From: Cladopsammia gracilis
Taxonomy: Eukaryota; Cnidaria; Anthozoa; Scleractinia; Dendrophylliidae
Length of the DNA: 64,000 nt
Assembly: GCA_022457155.1 (NCBI GenBank)
Contig: JAJGOT010000163.1
Span: 392,001 to 456,000, forward strand
Reading direction: 5' to 3'
Shown: positions 61,001 to 64,000 of the stretch, one piece after another
Layout of the letters: the number at the start of each line of letters is the position of its first letter
Position numbering within the stretch: position 1 is the stretch's first letter
Program-made: the position numbers and the translations under genes
The notes under the pieces: generated by a model
The model's database searches: none
Seen by the model: the letters and a program-made list of their open reading frames with translations, nothing else
What the model was told of the DNA's origin: nothing

Positions 61001-64000
61001 TGTATGGAATGCTAGTCCATCACAGGGTGACCTGGTTTAAATACTATGTAGTGACTAGGAGTATTACTTCTCCCCTCTGGATGGGATGCTAGTCCATCAC
61101 AGGGTTACCTGGTTTATATACTACGAAGTGACTAGGAGTATTACTACTCCCACCGGATGGAATGTCAGTCCATCTTAGGGTTACCCTCAATATCATGTTG
61201 CCCGTAGCCATTTATACACCTGGGCGAAGAGAAACAAGTTTCTTGTCTAAGGAAACAACACGAAGGCAGTGACCAGGTCTGAACCACCGACAACCTTTAG
61301 GTTGAAAGTCAAACGCTCAAACCACAACACCAATGCGCCTCCACATCCAGGCCTTAACTCGACTAAAAATGATCCCATTTGCAACCATATCATCACCAAA
61401 TCTCTTTTCAATCATATGTCCTGCCCCTCCCCTTCCCTCCCCTCCTATGTCAAAAGTGTTAGTGTATATGTTGGTATGTGCCTCATCAAATGTTAAACTC
61501 TCTTTGCATTGTTATCTTAATCACCTCAAACACGGACATAATTATGACATGTTTATACATGCTATGTTATCTGAAAAGTAAAGAAAACATGCATAATTTA
61601 TGTCATTTTCACCTACAATGTACTTATTTTTCACAACAGAGCAAGGTGGAAATGGACAGCAGGGCCAAAATGGAATCGAGAACATTGAGGAGTATGACAG
61701 TGACGAAGGTAATAACTGAAACCTGTATTAATCTGCAATTCGTTACGAATTTGGTTCCTTTATGCTTAACCTTAAGCTTCTTTGGGCTTAACCCTGCCAT
61801 AAAGAATGCAGTGGTAAGAGGTTCTTTTAAGCTTAACCCTGCCATAAAGACTGCAATGGAAGGAAGCTTCTTTGAGCTTAACCCTGCCATAAAGACCGCA
61901 GTGGAAAGAGGTTCCTTTGTGCTTTACCCTGCCATAAAGACCGCAGTGGAGAGAGGCTTCTTTGAGCTTAACCCTGCCATAAAGATTGCAGTGGAAAGAG
62001 GCTTCTTTGTGCTTAACCCTGCCATGAAGACTGCAGTGGTGGGAGGCTTCTTTGTGCTTAACCCTGCCATAAAGACTGCAGTGGAGGGAGGCTTCTTTGT
62101 GCTTAACCCTGCCATAAAGACTGCAGTGGAGGGAGGCTTCTTTGTGCTTAATCCTGCCATAAAGATCTTAACTCTTTTGATGATAAAAATGCTACGCGTC
62201 GTGTGACGTAACTAAGATAGATTACCTGATTAAGGTAAAGCACTACATGCTGCTACAATTGTGCTGTTCGCAGTCATCTAGTGGTAAGCTACACTTTTGT
62301 TTGATTGATTAATGTTGAGCGAGCAATGGGTTGATGGATAAGTGTTTTTTTATTAGATGACGAGGACGAGGACGATGACGATGACGATGACGATGACAAT
62401 GGCCACGATGAGGATTTTTACGATGACTACGATTCTGATGTCCAGAGAATGATTGAGGTGCAAATTCTTGGCGCGCCACTTGCCGAACCAGGTAATGTGT
62501 ATTCTTTATGCAATATTACTTTGTAATGTTTTTTTTTTTAGCTAAGTGGTTAATAAAAAACATTAAGTAAAACTGAGATACTGATTGTGAAAAACTCAGC
62601 GGTATGGAAAACGGCCCTTTGATTAATGCCAATAATGGACGATACAAACACACAGCTCTTCCGCAAACTTTATTCCCGATAATGAAGTTTATTAGCTTTT
62701 TTTCCACCTTTTATTTTCCCCTTAGGTGAAGTCCCTTGGGTTTTCAAAGACCAATGAAAGCGATTTAATTGTCCTTGTTTTTGATTTATTATCCAACATT
62801 AAAACTATTTATAGCAGGATAACTGTGAAACAACTGCTTTGTTTTTTCATCTTCTCTAACATTTTACTATAACATTTTTTGTACATCCAGAGGAAAGTGA
62901 TCTATCCTCTAACTCAGGTAACCAACTTTTCTGCTTTTTCTTCTTTTAAAATAATATGATAGTATGTTGAAGAATAATTAAAAAAAGTCAGACTTCTTCA
63001 AACACAATCATCGCCGTGGAATACAAACGAAAAATTGAAAAGAAACCAGAAATTGCTTGTTACTTTCAATACTCAATGACACCACACTACATGCTGCATA
63101 CATGAACAGGTGTACATCCACATGATATATGTTTACAGCTATATTGTATCTGCACTGCTATATCGTGTTTATGTCAAATAATACTTGTCATTGTAATTAT
63201 TTTCTAATCAATGGAGATGATGAAAAAGAGAGGCCGATAGTGTCAAATCAATACCACCTTCACCCTCGAGCCCAAATGTTAAGGTGCCATTCATCACTTT
63301 TGGAAAAAAAGTTGTTAGTTGCTGTCATTATGAAAAGCTAACCCTTTCGACTTTGATCTCGGTGTTGTTTATAGAAGGAGGAGCTGGACCAGCCCATGGT
63401 GATATGGGAGTAAAACTTACCGATACTAATGACGAAAAAGGAGTAACCGATGCTGAGAAAGGTGAAGAAGTTAACGATGCTGAAGAAGTAACCGATGGTG
63501 ATGCTGAAGGAGTGAACAATAGTGATGCTGAAGGAGTAACCGGTGGTAATGCTGAAGGAGTGATCGGAGGAGATGCTGAAAATACAACTGGTGGTGATGC
63601 TGAAGGAGTCACCGGTGATGCTGCTGAACAAGTAACTTGTGGTGATGCTGAAGGGGTAATTGGTGGTGATGCAGGAGTGATCGGTGGAGATGCTGAAGAA
63701 GTAACTGGTTGTGATGTTGAAGGAGTCACCGGTGATGATGCTGAAGGAGTAACTGATGATGCTGCTGAACAAGTAACTTGTGGTGATGCTGAAGGGGTAA
63801 TTGGTGGTGATGCAGGAGTGATCGGTGGAGATGCTGAAGAAGTAACTGGTTGTGATGCTGAAGGAGTCACCGGTGATGATGCTAAAGGAGTAACTGATGA
63901 TGCTGCTGAACAAGTAACTTGTGGTGATGCTGAAGGGGTAATTGGTGGTGATGCAGGAGTGATCGGTGGAGATGCTGAAGAAGTAACTGGTTGTAATGCT
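26293..64000 (+). CDS. Relaxin-receptor-like (RXFP/LGR type C) leucine-rich-repeat GPCR gene, 5' and 3' incomplete
   Basis: At least 18 LRR exons (26293-57762), one long hinge plus seven-transmembrane exon (58774-59782) and at least five tail exons to the window edge. Every LRR exon starts after AG, ends before GTAAG or GTGAG and splits codons in phase 2, so any exon can be lost or copied without frame damage. The product is a surface receptor with a horseshoe LRR ectodomain. By family it would bind a relaxin/insulin-like or related peptide and signal through a heterotrimeric G protein; ligand and coupling cannot be read from the sequence. The transmembrane part has SVDRL in the DRY position, CWMPI in helix 6 and NPFLYTI in helix 7, closest to RXFP1/2. 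Signal peptide and LDLa exons were not found. Introns are rich in repeats, and exon detection relies on motif plus splice signals. Confidence 0.85.
26810..27541. repeat. 61-bp minisatellite, 12 units
   Basis: Same unit as the array at 25427, starting every 61 bases from 26810 to 27481, in the homologous position of the second duplicate. Copy number has diverged (9 against 12). Confidence 0.95.
27999..28070 (+). CDS. LRR exon 2
   Basis: 72 bp, encodes LLSNNQLKDLPQGVFDSNAE..., phase 2, donor GTAAGT. Recent duplicate of exon 1. Confidence 0.88.
28071..29459. other. Intron 2-3
   Basis: AT-rich. The part from about 28970 to 29210 (GTCTCCTAATCTTCGGGAAA, GGAAACTTGATCTGACAAA) is a third, older copy of the flank repeated around exons 1 and 2, without the minisatellite. 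Nothing else is seen. Confidence 0.6.
29460..29531 (+). CDS. LRR exon 3
   Basis: 72 bp, encodes LLNHNQLKFLHKGVFYNNTK..., after ACAG, before GTAAGT. Its 5' flank relates it to exons 1 and 2. Confidence 0.85.
29704..29775 (+). CDS. LRR exon 4
   Basis: 72 bp, encodes NLNNNQIKSLPAGVFDRNTQ..., after TAG, donor GTAAGC. Confidence 0.87.
29776..31020. other. Intron 4-5, first part
   Basis: A 36-bp direct repeat (GTGGTAGAAGGGGGCTGAG twice, 29840-29912) opens an interspersed repeat (29870-30110) related to 57840-58080, with ATGGTGGCCAAGATGGC and G-runs near 30065 and 30257. No coding sequence is supported. Confidence 0.5.
31021..31203. mobile_element. Palindromic MITE with arms of about 70 bp
   Basis: The left arm (TAGACCACTTTCATAATGGC..., 31021-31090) is the near-perfect inverse of 31133-31203. 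TA flanks suggest a Tc1/mariner-type target. Only about 40 bases separate the arms, so the whole forms a hairpin. Confidence 0.8.
31204..32867. other. Intron 4-5, second part
   Basis: AT-rich, with a TTCATTCGTTGTTCAC direct repeat near 31330-31370 and an AATTATAATA-rich patch near 31840-31880. I see no gene here. Confidence 0.4.
32868..33250 (+). repeat. tRNA-derived SINE-like repeat, copy 2
   Basis: Diverged copy of the unit at 4765-5095. The A box reads TGGTCGAGTGG and the B box GAGTTCAAGTC near 33005-33060, with shared sequence on both sides. Confidence 0.65.
33590..33700. repeat. Two-unit tandem repeat of about 58 bp
   Basis: ACAGTATGATTGAATAAAAT occurs at 33602 and 33649 with matching flanks. 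Nothing else was recognised from 33251 to 34973. Confidence 0.6.
34974..35602. mobile_element. MITE copy 1, interrupted by a retroposed fragment
   Basis: Terminal inverted repeats of about 33 bp (AAAGGGATAGTTTCACGGTT at the left; its inverse at the right). Internal sequence matches the intact 414-bp copy at 40046-40459 throughout, for example TTATTCTACGCTCTGGTGGC, except for the block at 35328-35547. Confidence 0.85.
35328..35547. mobile_element. Retroposed LINE/SINE 3' fragment with (CATA)n tail
   Basis: The block begins with an 88-bp CATA array followed by CTTTATTACCTTTCCCCAAG. It is flanked by the duplication AACAAT (35322-35327 and 35548-35553) and is absent from the other MITE copy. A tail of simple repeat plus a target duplication points to target-primed reverse transcription of a non-LTR element on the minus strand. 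Confidence 0.75.
35755..36405. repeat. Minisatellite of about 90 bp units
   Basis: About seven units with GAGGCGTGCCACCCGCCAG, TTCAGATGGACAGTAATATT and GCTGGCTGCATGATTAGTAC. Confidence 0.9.
36406..37595. other. Intron 4-5, third part
   Basis: A C-run lies at 37267-37293. At 37497-37560 there is a partial copy of the arm of the adjacent foldback element. No exon was recognised. Confidence 0.4.
37596..37861. mobile_element. Fully palindromic foldback element, 266 bp
   Basis: TAGTCTGATTCTCAGACGGT at the left mirrors CATCTGAGAATCAGACTA at the right. The inner part is also palindromic (GACGTCATCTGACCGTTGAA against its inverse near 37755). Confidence 0.8.
38204..38275 (+). CDS. LRR exon 5
   Basis: 72 bp, encodes NLNDNQLKDLPIGIFKNNTQ.... 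It ends CC before GTAAG, so the junction codon with exon 6 is Pro, not Leu. Confidence 0.85.
38364..38444 (+). CDS. Atypical LRR exon 6, 81 bp
   Basis: Follows TTTTAG, precedes GTAAGT, phase 2 kept. Encodes DLEKHQFVVTTVWLPEEV..., where only the spacing of hydrophobic positions recalls an LRR and three residues are added. It is only 88 bp after exon 5. It may be a decaying repeat, a specialised one, or skipped in the mRNA. Confidence 0.55.
38445..39867. repeat. Intron 6-7 with a minisatellite of about 70 bp units (39258-39700)
   Basis: About six to seven units built on CATCAACCCAATTGATATAA, AAGTTTTACTCAGCTTTTGA and TCTCTTTACGCTGTCCATAT. The rest of the intron is AT-rich with no coding signal. 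Confidence 0.85.
39868..39939 (+). CDS. LRR exon 7
   Basis: 72 bp, encodes FLSNNDLTKLNPGVFDNNRG..., after GCAG, before GTAAGT. Confidence 0.87.
40046..40459. mobile_element. MITE copy 2, uninterrupted, 414 bp
   Basis: Inverted terminal repeats AAAGGGATGGTATCACGGTT and its inverse at the right end. It is the intact reference for the copy at 34974-35602. Confidence 0.85.
40736..40807 (+). CDS. LRR exon 8
   Basis: 72 bp, encodes WLESNELQELPPGIFDKNND..., after GTAG, before GTAAGT. Confidence 0.88.
41674..41745 (+). CDS. LRR exon 9
   Basis: 72 bp, encodes LLNGNKLRQLNESVFHRLKN..., after GCAG, donor GTGAGT. It marks the switch from FDxN-type to F-x2-L-type repeats. Confidence 0.86.
41848..44745. 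mobile_element. TTAA-flanked DNA transposon A (about 720 bp) interrupted by element B
   Basis: Perfect 17-bp inverted ends GGTTACAGTGTACCTTC (41848-41864) and its inverse (44729-44745), each next to TTAA (41844-41847, 44746-44749). Removing the inner element B leaves about 720 bp, similar in size to the element at 5101-5866. No transposase frame was recognised. Confidence 0.82.
42508..44680. mobile_element. TTAA-flanked DNA transposon B nested in A, 2173 bp
   Basis: Inverted ends GGACGGTGCCACCTA (42508-42522) and its inverse (44666-44680), with TTAA at 42504-42507 and 44681-44684. Open frames up to about 110 codons exist inside (42846-43175) but show no recognisable transposase. Probably non-autonomous. 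Confidence 0.8.
45280..45351 (+). CDS. LRR exon 10
   Basis: 72 bp, encodes YLQRNKLKTLPRNIFRNNTK..., after TTAG, before GTAAG. The junction codon with exon 9 is TTG. Confidence 0.88.
45590..45806. repeat. Inverted repeat with arms of about 75 bp
   Basis: CCACTCCAGAAACGGCGGGG...GTTTGGGTAAC is mirrored, with small gaps, by GTTACCCAAACGATGCC...CTGGAGTGG. A foldback remnant in the intron. Confidence 0.65.
45955..46026 (+). CDS. LRR exon 11
   Basis: 72 bp, encodes RMNDNEFTRLNGSLFRGLKE..., after GCAG, donor GTGAGT. Confidence 0.87.
46088..46504. mobile_element. hAT-like MITE, 417 bp
   Basis: Inverted ends AGGCCCCGTCCACACTAATG and CATTAGTGTGGACGGGGCCT, with further inner pairs (AAAACG motifs). Ends of this type are common in hAT-class MITEs of animals. 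A clean 8-bp target duplication is not visible. Confidence 0.75.
46505..47112. other. Intron 11-12 remainder
   Basis: Contains ATGGTCACCATCTTGGAT, related to the interspersed repeat at 29990-30050. No exon is seen. Confidence 0.4.
47113..47184 (+). CDS. LRR exon 12
   Basis: 72 bp, encodes WLFDNNIKTLQPKLFADLRN..., after ATAG, before GTAAGT. Confidence 0.88.
47551..47698. mobile_element. Palindromic foldback element, about 148 bp
   Basis: GAGTGGACTCTTATTTACCA and its inverse TGGTAAATAAGAGTCCAC bracket a second inverted pair around CACATGGTCAAAAT. A GTGATGTTAGCGTCAGCACC doublet follows at 47806-47845. Confidence 0.75.
48019..48090 (+). CDS. LRR exon 13
   Basis: 72 bp, encodes DLSTNDVKRLPSEIFGSLTK..., after ACAG, before GTAAGT. 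Confidence 0.88.
48137..48345. repeat. 35-bp minisatellite, six units
   Basis: The unit is built on GATTCATGTATTTTGTATGA plus GTTAGCTT. It lies at the start of the intron after exon 13. Confidence 0.85.
48892..48963 (+). CDS. LRR exon 14
   Basis: 72 bp, encodes LMAENQLDDLPKDVFHNLTK..., after GCAG, donor GTAAGT. Confidence 0.88.
49831..50646. repeat. 408-bp tandem duplication
   Basis: Two copies starting GGTGTCACGATTTTGCATGC at 49831 and 50239, about 90 percent alike, each ending in GCTGCTTGMAGCCTCTTG. Upstream (49700-49830) two short ACTCATGCKCGTAGCG repeats resemble 6145-6170. Probably an interspersed element in tandem; the rest of the 48964-50887 intron shows no exon. Confidence 0.8.
50888..50959 (+). 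CDS. LRR exon 15
   Basis: 72 bp, encodes KLDKNKIEKLHPDQFRGLVD..., after TTAG, before GTAAGT. Confidence 0.88.
51289..51354. repeat. (CA)n microsatellite
   Basis: About 33 dinucleotide units with a single CG interruption, in the intron between exons 15 and 16. Confidence 0.95.
51486..51554 (+). CDS. LRR exon 16, 69 bp
   Basis: Follows AAAG, precedes GTGAGT; one codon shorter than the other repeats. Encodes YLSENNIQKLPERIFAGLNI.... The junction codon with exon 17 is ATT (Ile). Confidence 0.83.
52009..52065. repeat. (TAT)n microsatellite next to a splice acceptor
   Basis: About 19 TAT triplets end seven bases before the CTGCAG acceptor of exon 17, replacing the usual polypyrimidine tract. Confidence 0.9.
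52073..52144 (+). CDS. LRR exon 17
   Basis: 72 bp, encodes NIFDNKIPNVTKETFKDLSG..., after GCAG, donor GTGAGT. Confidence 0.85.
52145..53899. other. Intron 17-18, first part
   Basis: A C-run lies near 52340. An 83-bp direct repeat (GATATATTCTCACCG, CAACTAACAATGCCTCAGGA) is at 52581-52670 and 52909-52990. No exon is supported. Confidence 0.5.
53900..55795. repeat. 37-bp satellite-like array, about 45-50 units
   Basis: Consensus unit starts AACAGCGTAAACATATTCGC, then TCGTGAAAGTTCCATAT. Units left of about 54600 are more diverged, those from 54600 to 55795 nearly uniform. Because 37 is not a multiple of three and the minus strand lacks stops in all frames, long apparent reading frames with rotating peptides arise; they are not genes. 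Confidence 0.95.
55796..57180. other. Intron 17-18, second part
   Basis: Two degenerate 37-bp-like units reappear near 55985-56060. A direct repeat of about 135 bp (GTAGGATCTGCAGAAGACC, CAATAAACTGCAGGGCTGAT) lies at 56506-56640 and 57015-57165. No coding sequence is supported. Confidence 0.6.
57200..57598. repeat. 12-bp minisatellite
   Basis: About 33 units of ACAGTACCCGTG with ACCCATG and AGCACC variants. The period is divisible by three, so several frames stay open on both strands (VTVPMTVP-type peptides), which I treat as artefacts. It ends less than 100 bp before LRR exon 18. Confidence 0.95.
57691..57762 (+). CDS. LRR exon 18 (last repeat)
   Basis: 72 bp, encodes YMHYNMMYNLPEGIFLHMKN..., after GCAG, before GTAAG. 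The junction codon with the transmembrane exon is ATA. Confidence 0.85.
57763..58773. other. Intron before the transmembrane exon
   Basis: Holds an interspersed repeat (57840-58080) related to 29870-30110, C- and G-runs near 57885 and 58250, and a copy (58430-58555) of the repeat at 4430-4560. No exon is seen. Confidence 0.5.
58774..59782 (+). CDS. Hinge and seven-transmembrane exon of the RXFP/LGR-like receptor
   Basis: A single 1009-bp exon after TTGCAG, ending before GTATGA (phase 0). It opens with a Cys-rich hinge (CCHVEFKQDADC ... NCDTM), as in LGRs. Helices: 1 LWVIGITSLFGAVFVLVW, 2 IMLMHVAVADGLMGVYLLII, 3 GIAIMSSEVSLIVLSLLSV followed by DRLKHIVFPYRF, 4 ALCFSIWAIGFLIAFLPTF, 5 WEYAVGVFVGLNLLFVTIII, 6 VAVIILTDCACWMPIIAIGL, 7 WVAVFILPINSAVNPFLYTI. 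A conserved extracellular Cys precedes helix 3 (LPCQITGG) and another is in loop 2 (VVCLPLH), allowing the class A disulphide. The NPxxY motif reads NPFLY. The third intracellular loop is strongly basic (GTKREKRARAERSNTKREKS). AxADxLMGxYLLIIG and LPINSAVNPFLYT favour RXFP-type (LGR type C) over glycoprotein-hormone receptors. Confidence 0.92.
59783..60614. other. Intron between the transmembrane exon and the tail
   Basis: Around 59905-59970, TGACACCTATATTTCGAGCA and CCTCTTCTTCAGGGTGA resemble conserved terminal sequence of Penelope-like or similar retroelements, but no protein is readable. Nothing else is seen. Confidence 0.35.
60615..60738 (+). CDS. Receptor tail exon 1: helix 8 and Gln-Asp repeat
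   Basis: Follows CTCAG in phase 0 and continues the receptor frame. VRGALTDKIRGLWNFFRGFF fits an amphipathic helix 8, then an imperfect (QD)n run from a CAGGAT microsatellite. The donor AAG/GTGCAA is weak; the frame stays open without splicing to 60881, so an alternative end is possible. Confidence 0.75.
60840..61195. repeat. Minisatellite of about 78 bp units
   Basis: Four to five units with ATGCTAGTCCATCACAGGGT, GACCTGGTTTATATACTATG and AAGTGACTAGGAGTATTRCT. Confidence 0.9.
61196..61350 (-). repeat. tRNA-like SINE fragment
   Basis: On the minus strand GGAGGCGCATTGGTGTTGTG is followed by GTTTGACTTTCAACCTAAAG and GGTGGTTCAGACC. The layout is of an A box, anticodon-arm-like pairing and B box. 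It adjoins the 78-bp array, whose TAGTCCATC(A/T)YAGGGT motif continues into it. Confidence 0.55.
61640..61708 (+). CDS. Receptor tail exon 2
   Basis: 69 bp, phase 1 on both sides (after AACAG, before GTAATA). Encodes QGGNGQQGQNGIENIEEYDS..., Gln/Gly-rich then acidic. Confidence 0.72.
61777..62165. repeat. 45-bp minisatellite in a tail intron
   Basis: About nine units of CTTAACCCTGCCATAAAGAC plus TGCAGTGGAGGGAGGCTTCT. The period is divisible by three and both strands stay open (LNPAIKTAVE and STKKPPSTAV peptides). The repeat lies between two well-defined phase-1 exons, so it is read as intronic. Confidence 0.9.
62357..62491 (+). CDS. Receptor tail exon 3: acidic run
   Basis: 135 bp, phase 1 on both sides (after TTAG, before GTAATG). 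A run of 12-14 Asp/Glu, then DEDFYDDYDSDVQRMIEVQI and a short hydrophobic end. Confidence 0.75.
62891..62917 (+). CDS. Receptor tail micro-exon 4
   Basis: 27 bp between CCAG and GTAACC, phase 1 on both sides, encodes EESDLSSNS. Supported only by phase and splice signals. Confidence 0.55.
63375..64000 (+). CDS. Receptor tail exon 5: 47-residue acidic tandem repeat, open at the window edge
   Basis: It begins after TATAG in phase 1 and stays open for 626 bp to the last base. After an introductory GGAGPAHGDMG segment it consists of short DAEGVTGGDAEGV-type units. From 63621 a perfect 141-bp (47-residue) higher-order repeat recurs at 63762 and 63903 with few changes (AAEQVTCGDAEGVIGGDAGV). Almost every unit has one or more Asp/Glu; one Cys recurs in VTCGD and one in VTGCD. 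Two minus-strand Ser/Pro/Thr-rich open frames over the same bases are shadows of the repeat. If part of the receptor, this is a long acidic cytoplasmic tail; a separate protein starting here cannot be excluded. Confidence 0.68.

Noticed and set aside
61478..62206. 242-codon plus-strand frame with LNPAIKTAVE repeats
   Set aside because: It is a 45-bp minisatellite open on both strands, lying between two phase-1 tail exons; the segment before the repeat shows no coding character.
63328..63913. Two long minus-strand Ser/Pro/Thr-rich reading frames
   Set aside because: They are reverse complements of the plus-strand 47-residue repeat, which continues the receptor phase and stays open to the window edge.

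Overview
The window looks like a piece of an anthozoan cnidarian genome, most likely a stony coral. This is inferred from three things: a relaxin-receptor-type leucine-rich-repeat GPCR built from 72-bp single-repeat exons, an AT-rich host background crowded with short inverted-repeat elements and minisatellites, and an animal-type set of mobile elements. No bacterial operons, CRISPR arrays or rRNA genes are seen.

Positions 1-3.8 kb are GC-rich and hold the decayed protein-primed family-B DNA polymerase of a Polinton/Maverick element that enters from the left. The stretch from 3.8 to 6.3 kb holds short repeats, a tRNA-derived SINE-like module and a 766-bp TTAA-flanked element with perfect 18-bp terminal inverted repeats.

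Positions 6325-23040 are one complete minus-strand Ty3/gypsy-class LTR retrotransposon. It has near-identical LTRs, a 4-bp AAAG target duplication, gag, pol (protease, RT, RNase H, integrase, chromodomain), a baculovirus-F/errantivirus-like env gene and a small RING-like ORF between env and the 3' LTR. Its pol gene is interrupted between RNase H and integrase by a 5.6-kb plus-strand tyrosine-recombinase retrotransposon (11957-17578) with the A1...B1-A2-B2 split direct repeats of the PAT/Ngaro type. Coding regions of both elements are damaged.

A RecQ-like helicase fragment lies at about 24 kb (minus strand).

From 26.3 kb to the right edge the plus strand carries one large host gene. It has 18 leucine-rich-repeat exons (nearly all exactly 72 bp, all split in codon phase 2), one long exon with a hinge and seven transmembrane helices closest to RXFP/LGR type C receptors, then helix 8 and at least five small phase-1 exons for a long acidic tail ending in a 47-residue tandem repeat that runs off the window. 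The 5' end (signal peptide, any LDLa modules) is not identified. The introns hold minisatellites (12, 35, 37, 45, 61, about 70, about 78 and about 90 bp units), palindromic MITEs, a hAT-like MITE and a nested pair of TTAA-flanked transposons.

The window combines a presumed membrane receptor for a peptide hormone with a dense accumulation of parasitic elements. The most unusual items are the env, RING and chromodomain combination in the LTR element, the nested split-repeat YR element, the GG-ended TTAA elements, and the acidic repeat tail of the receptor.
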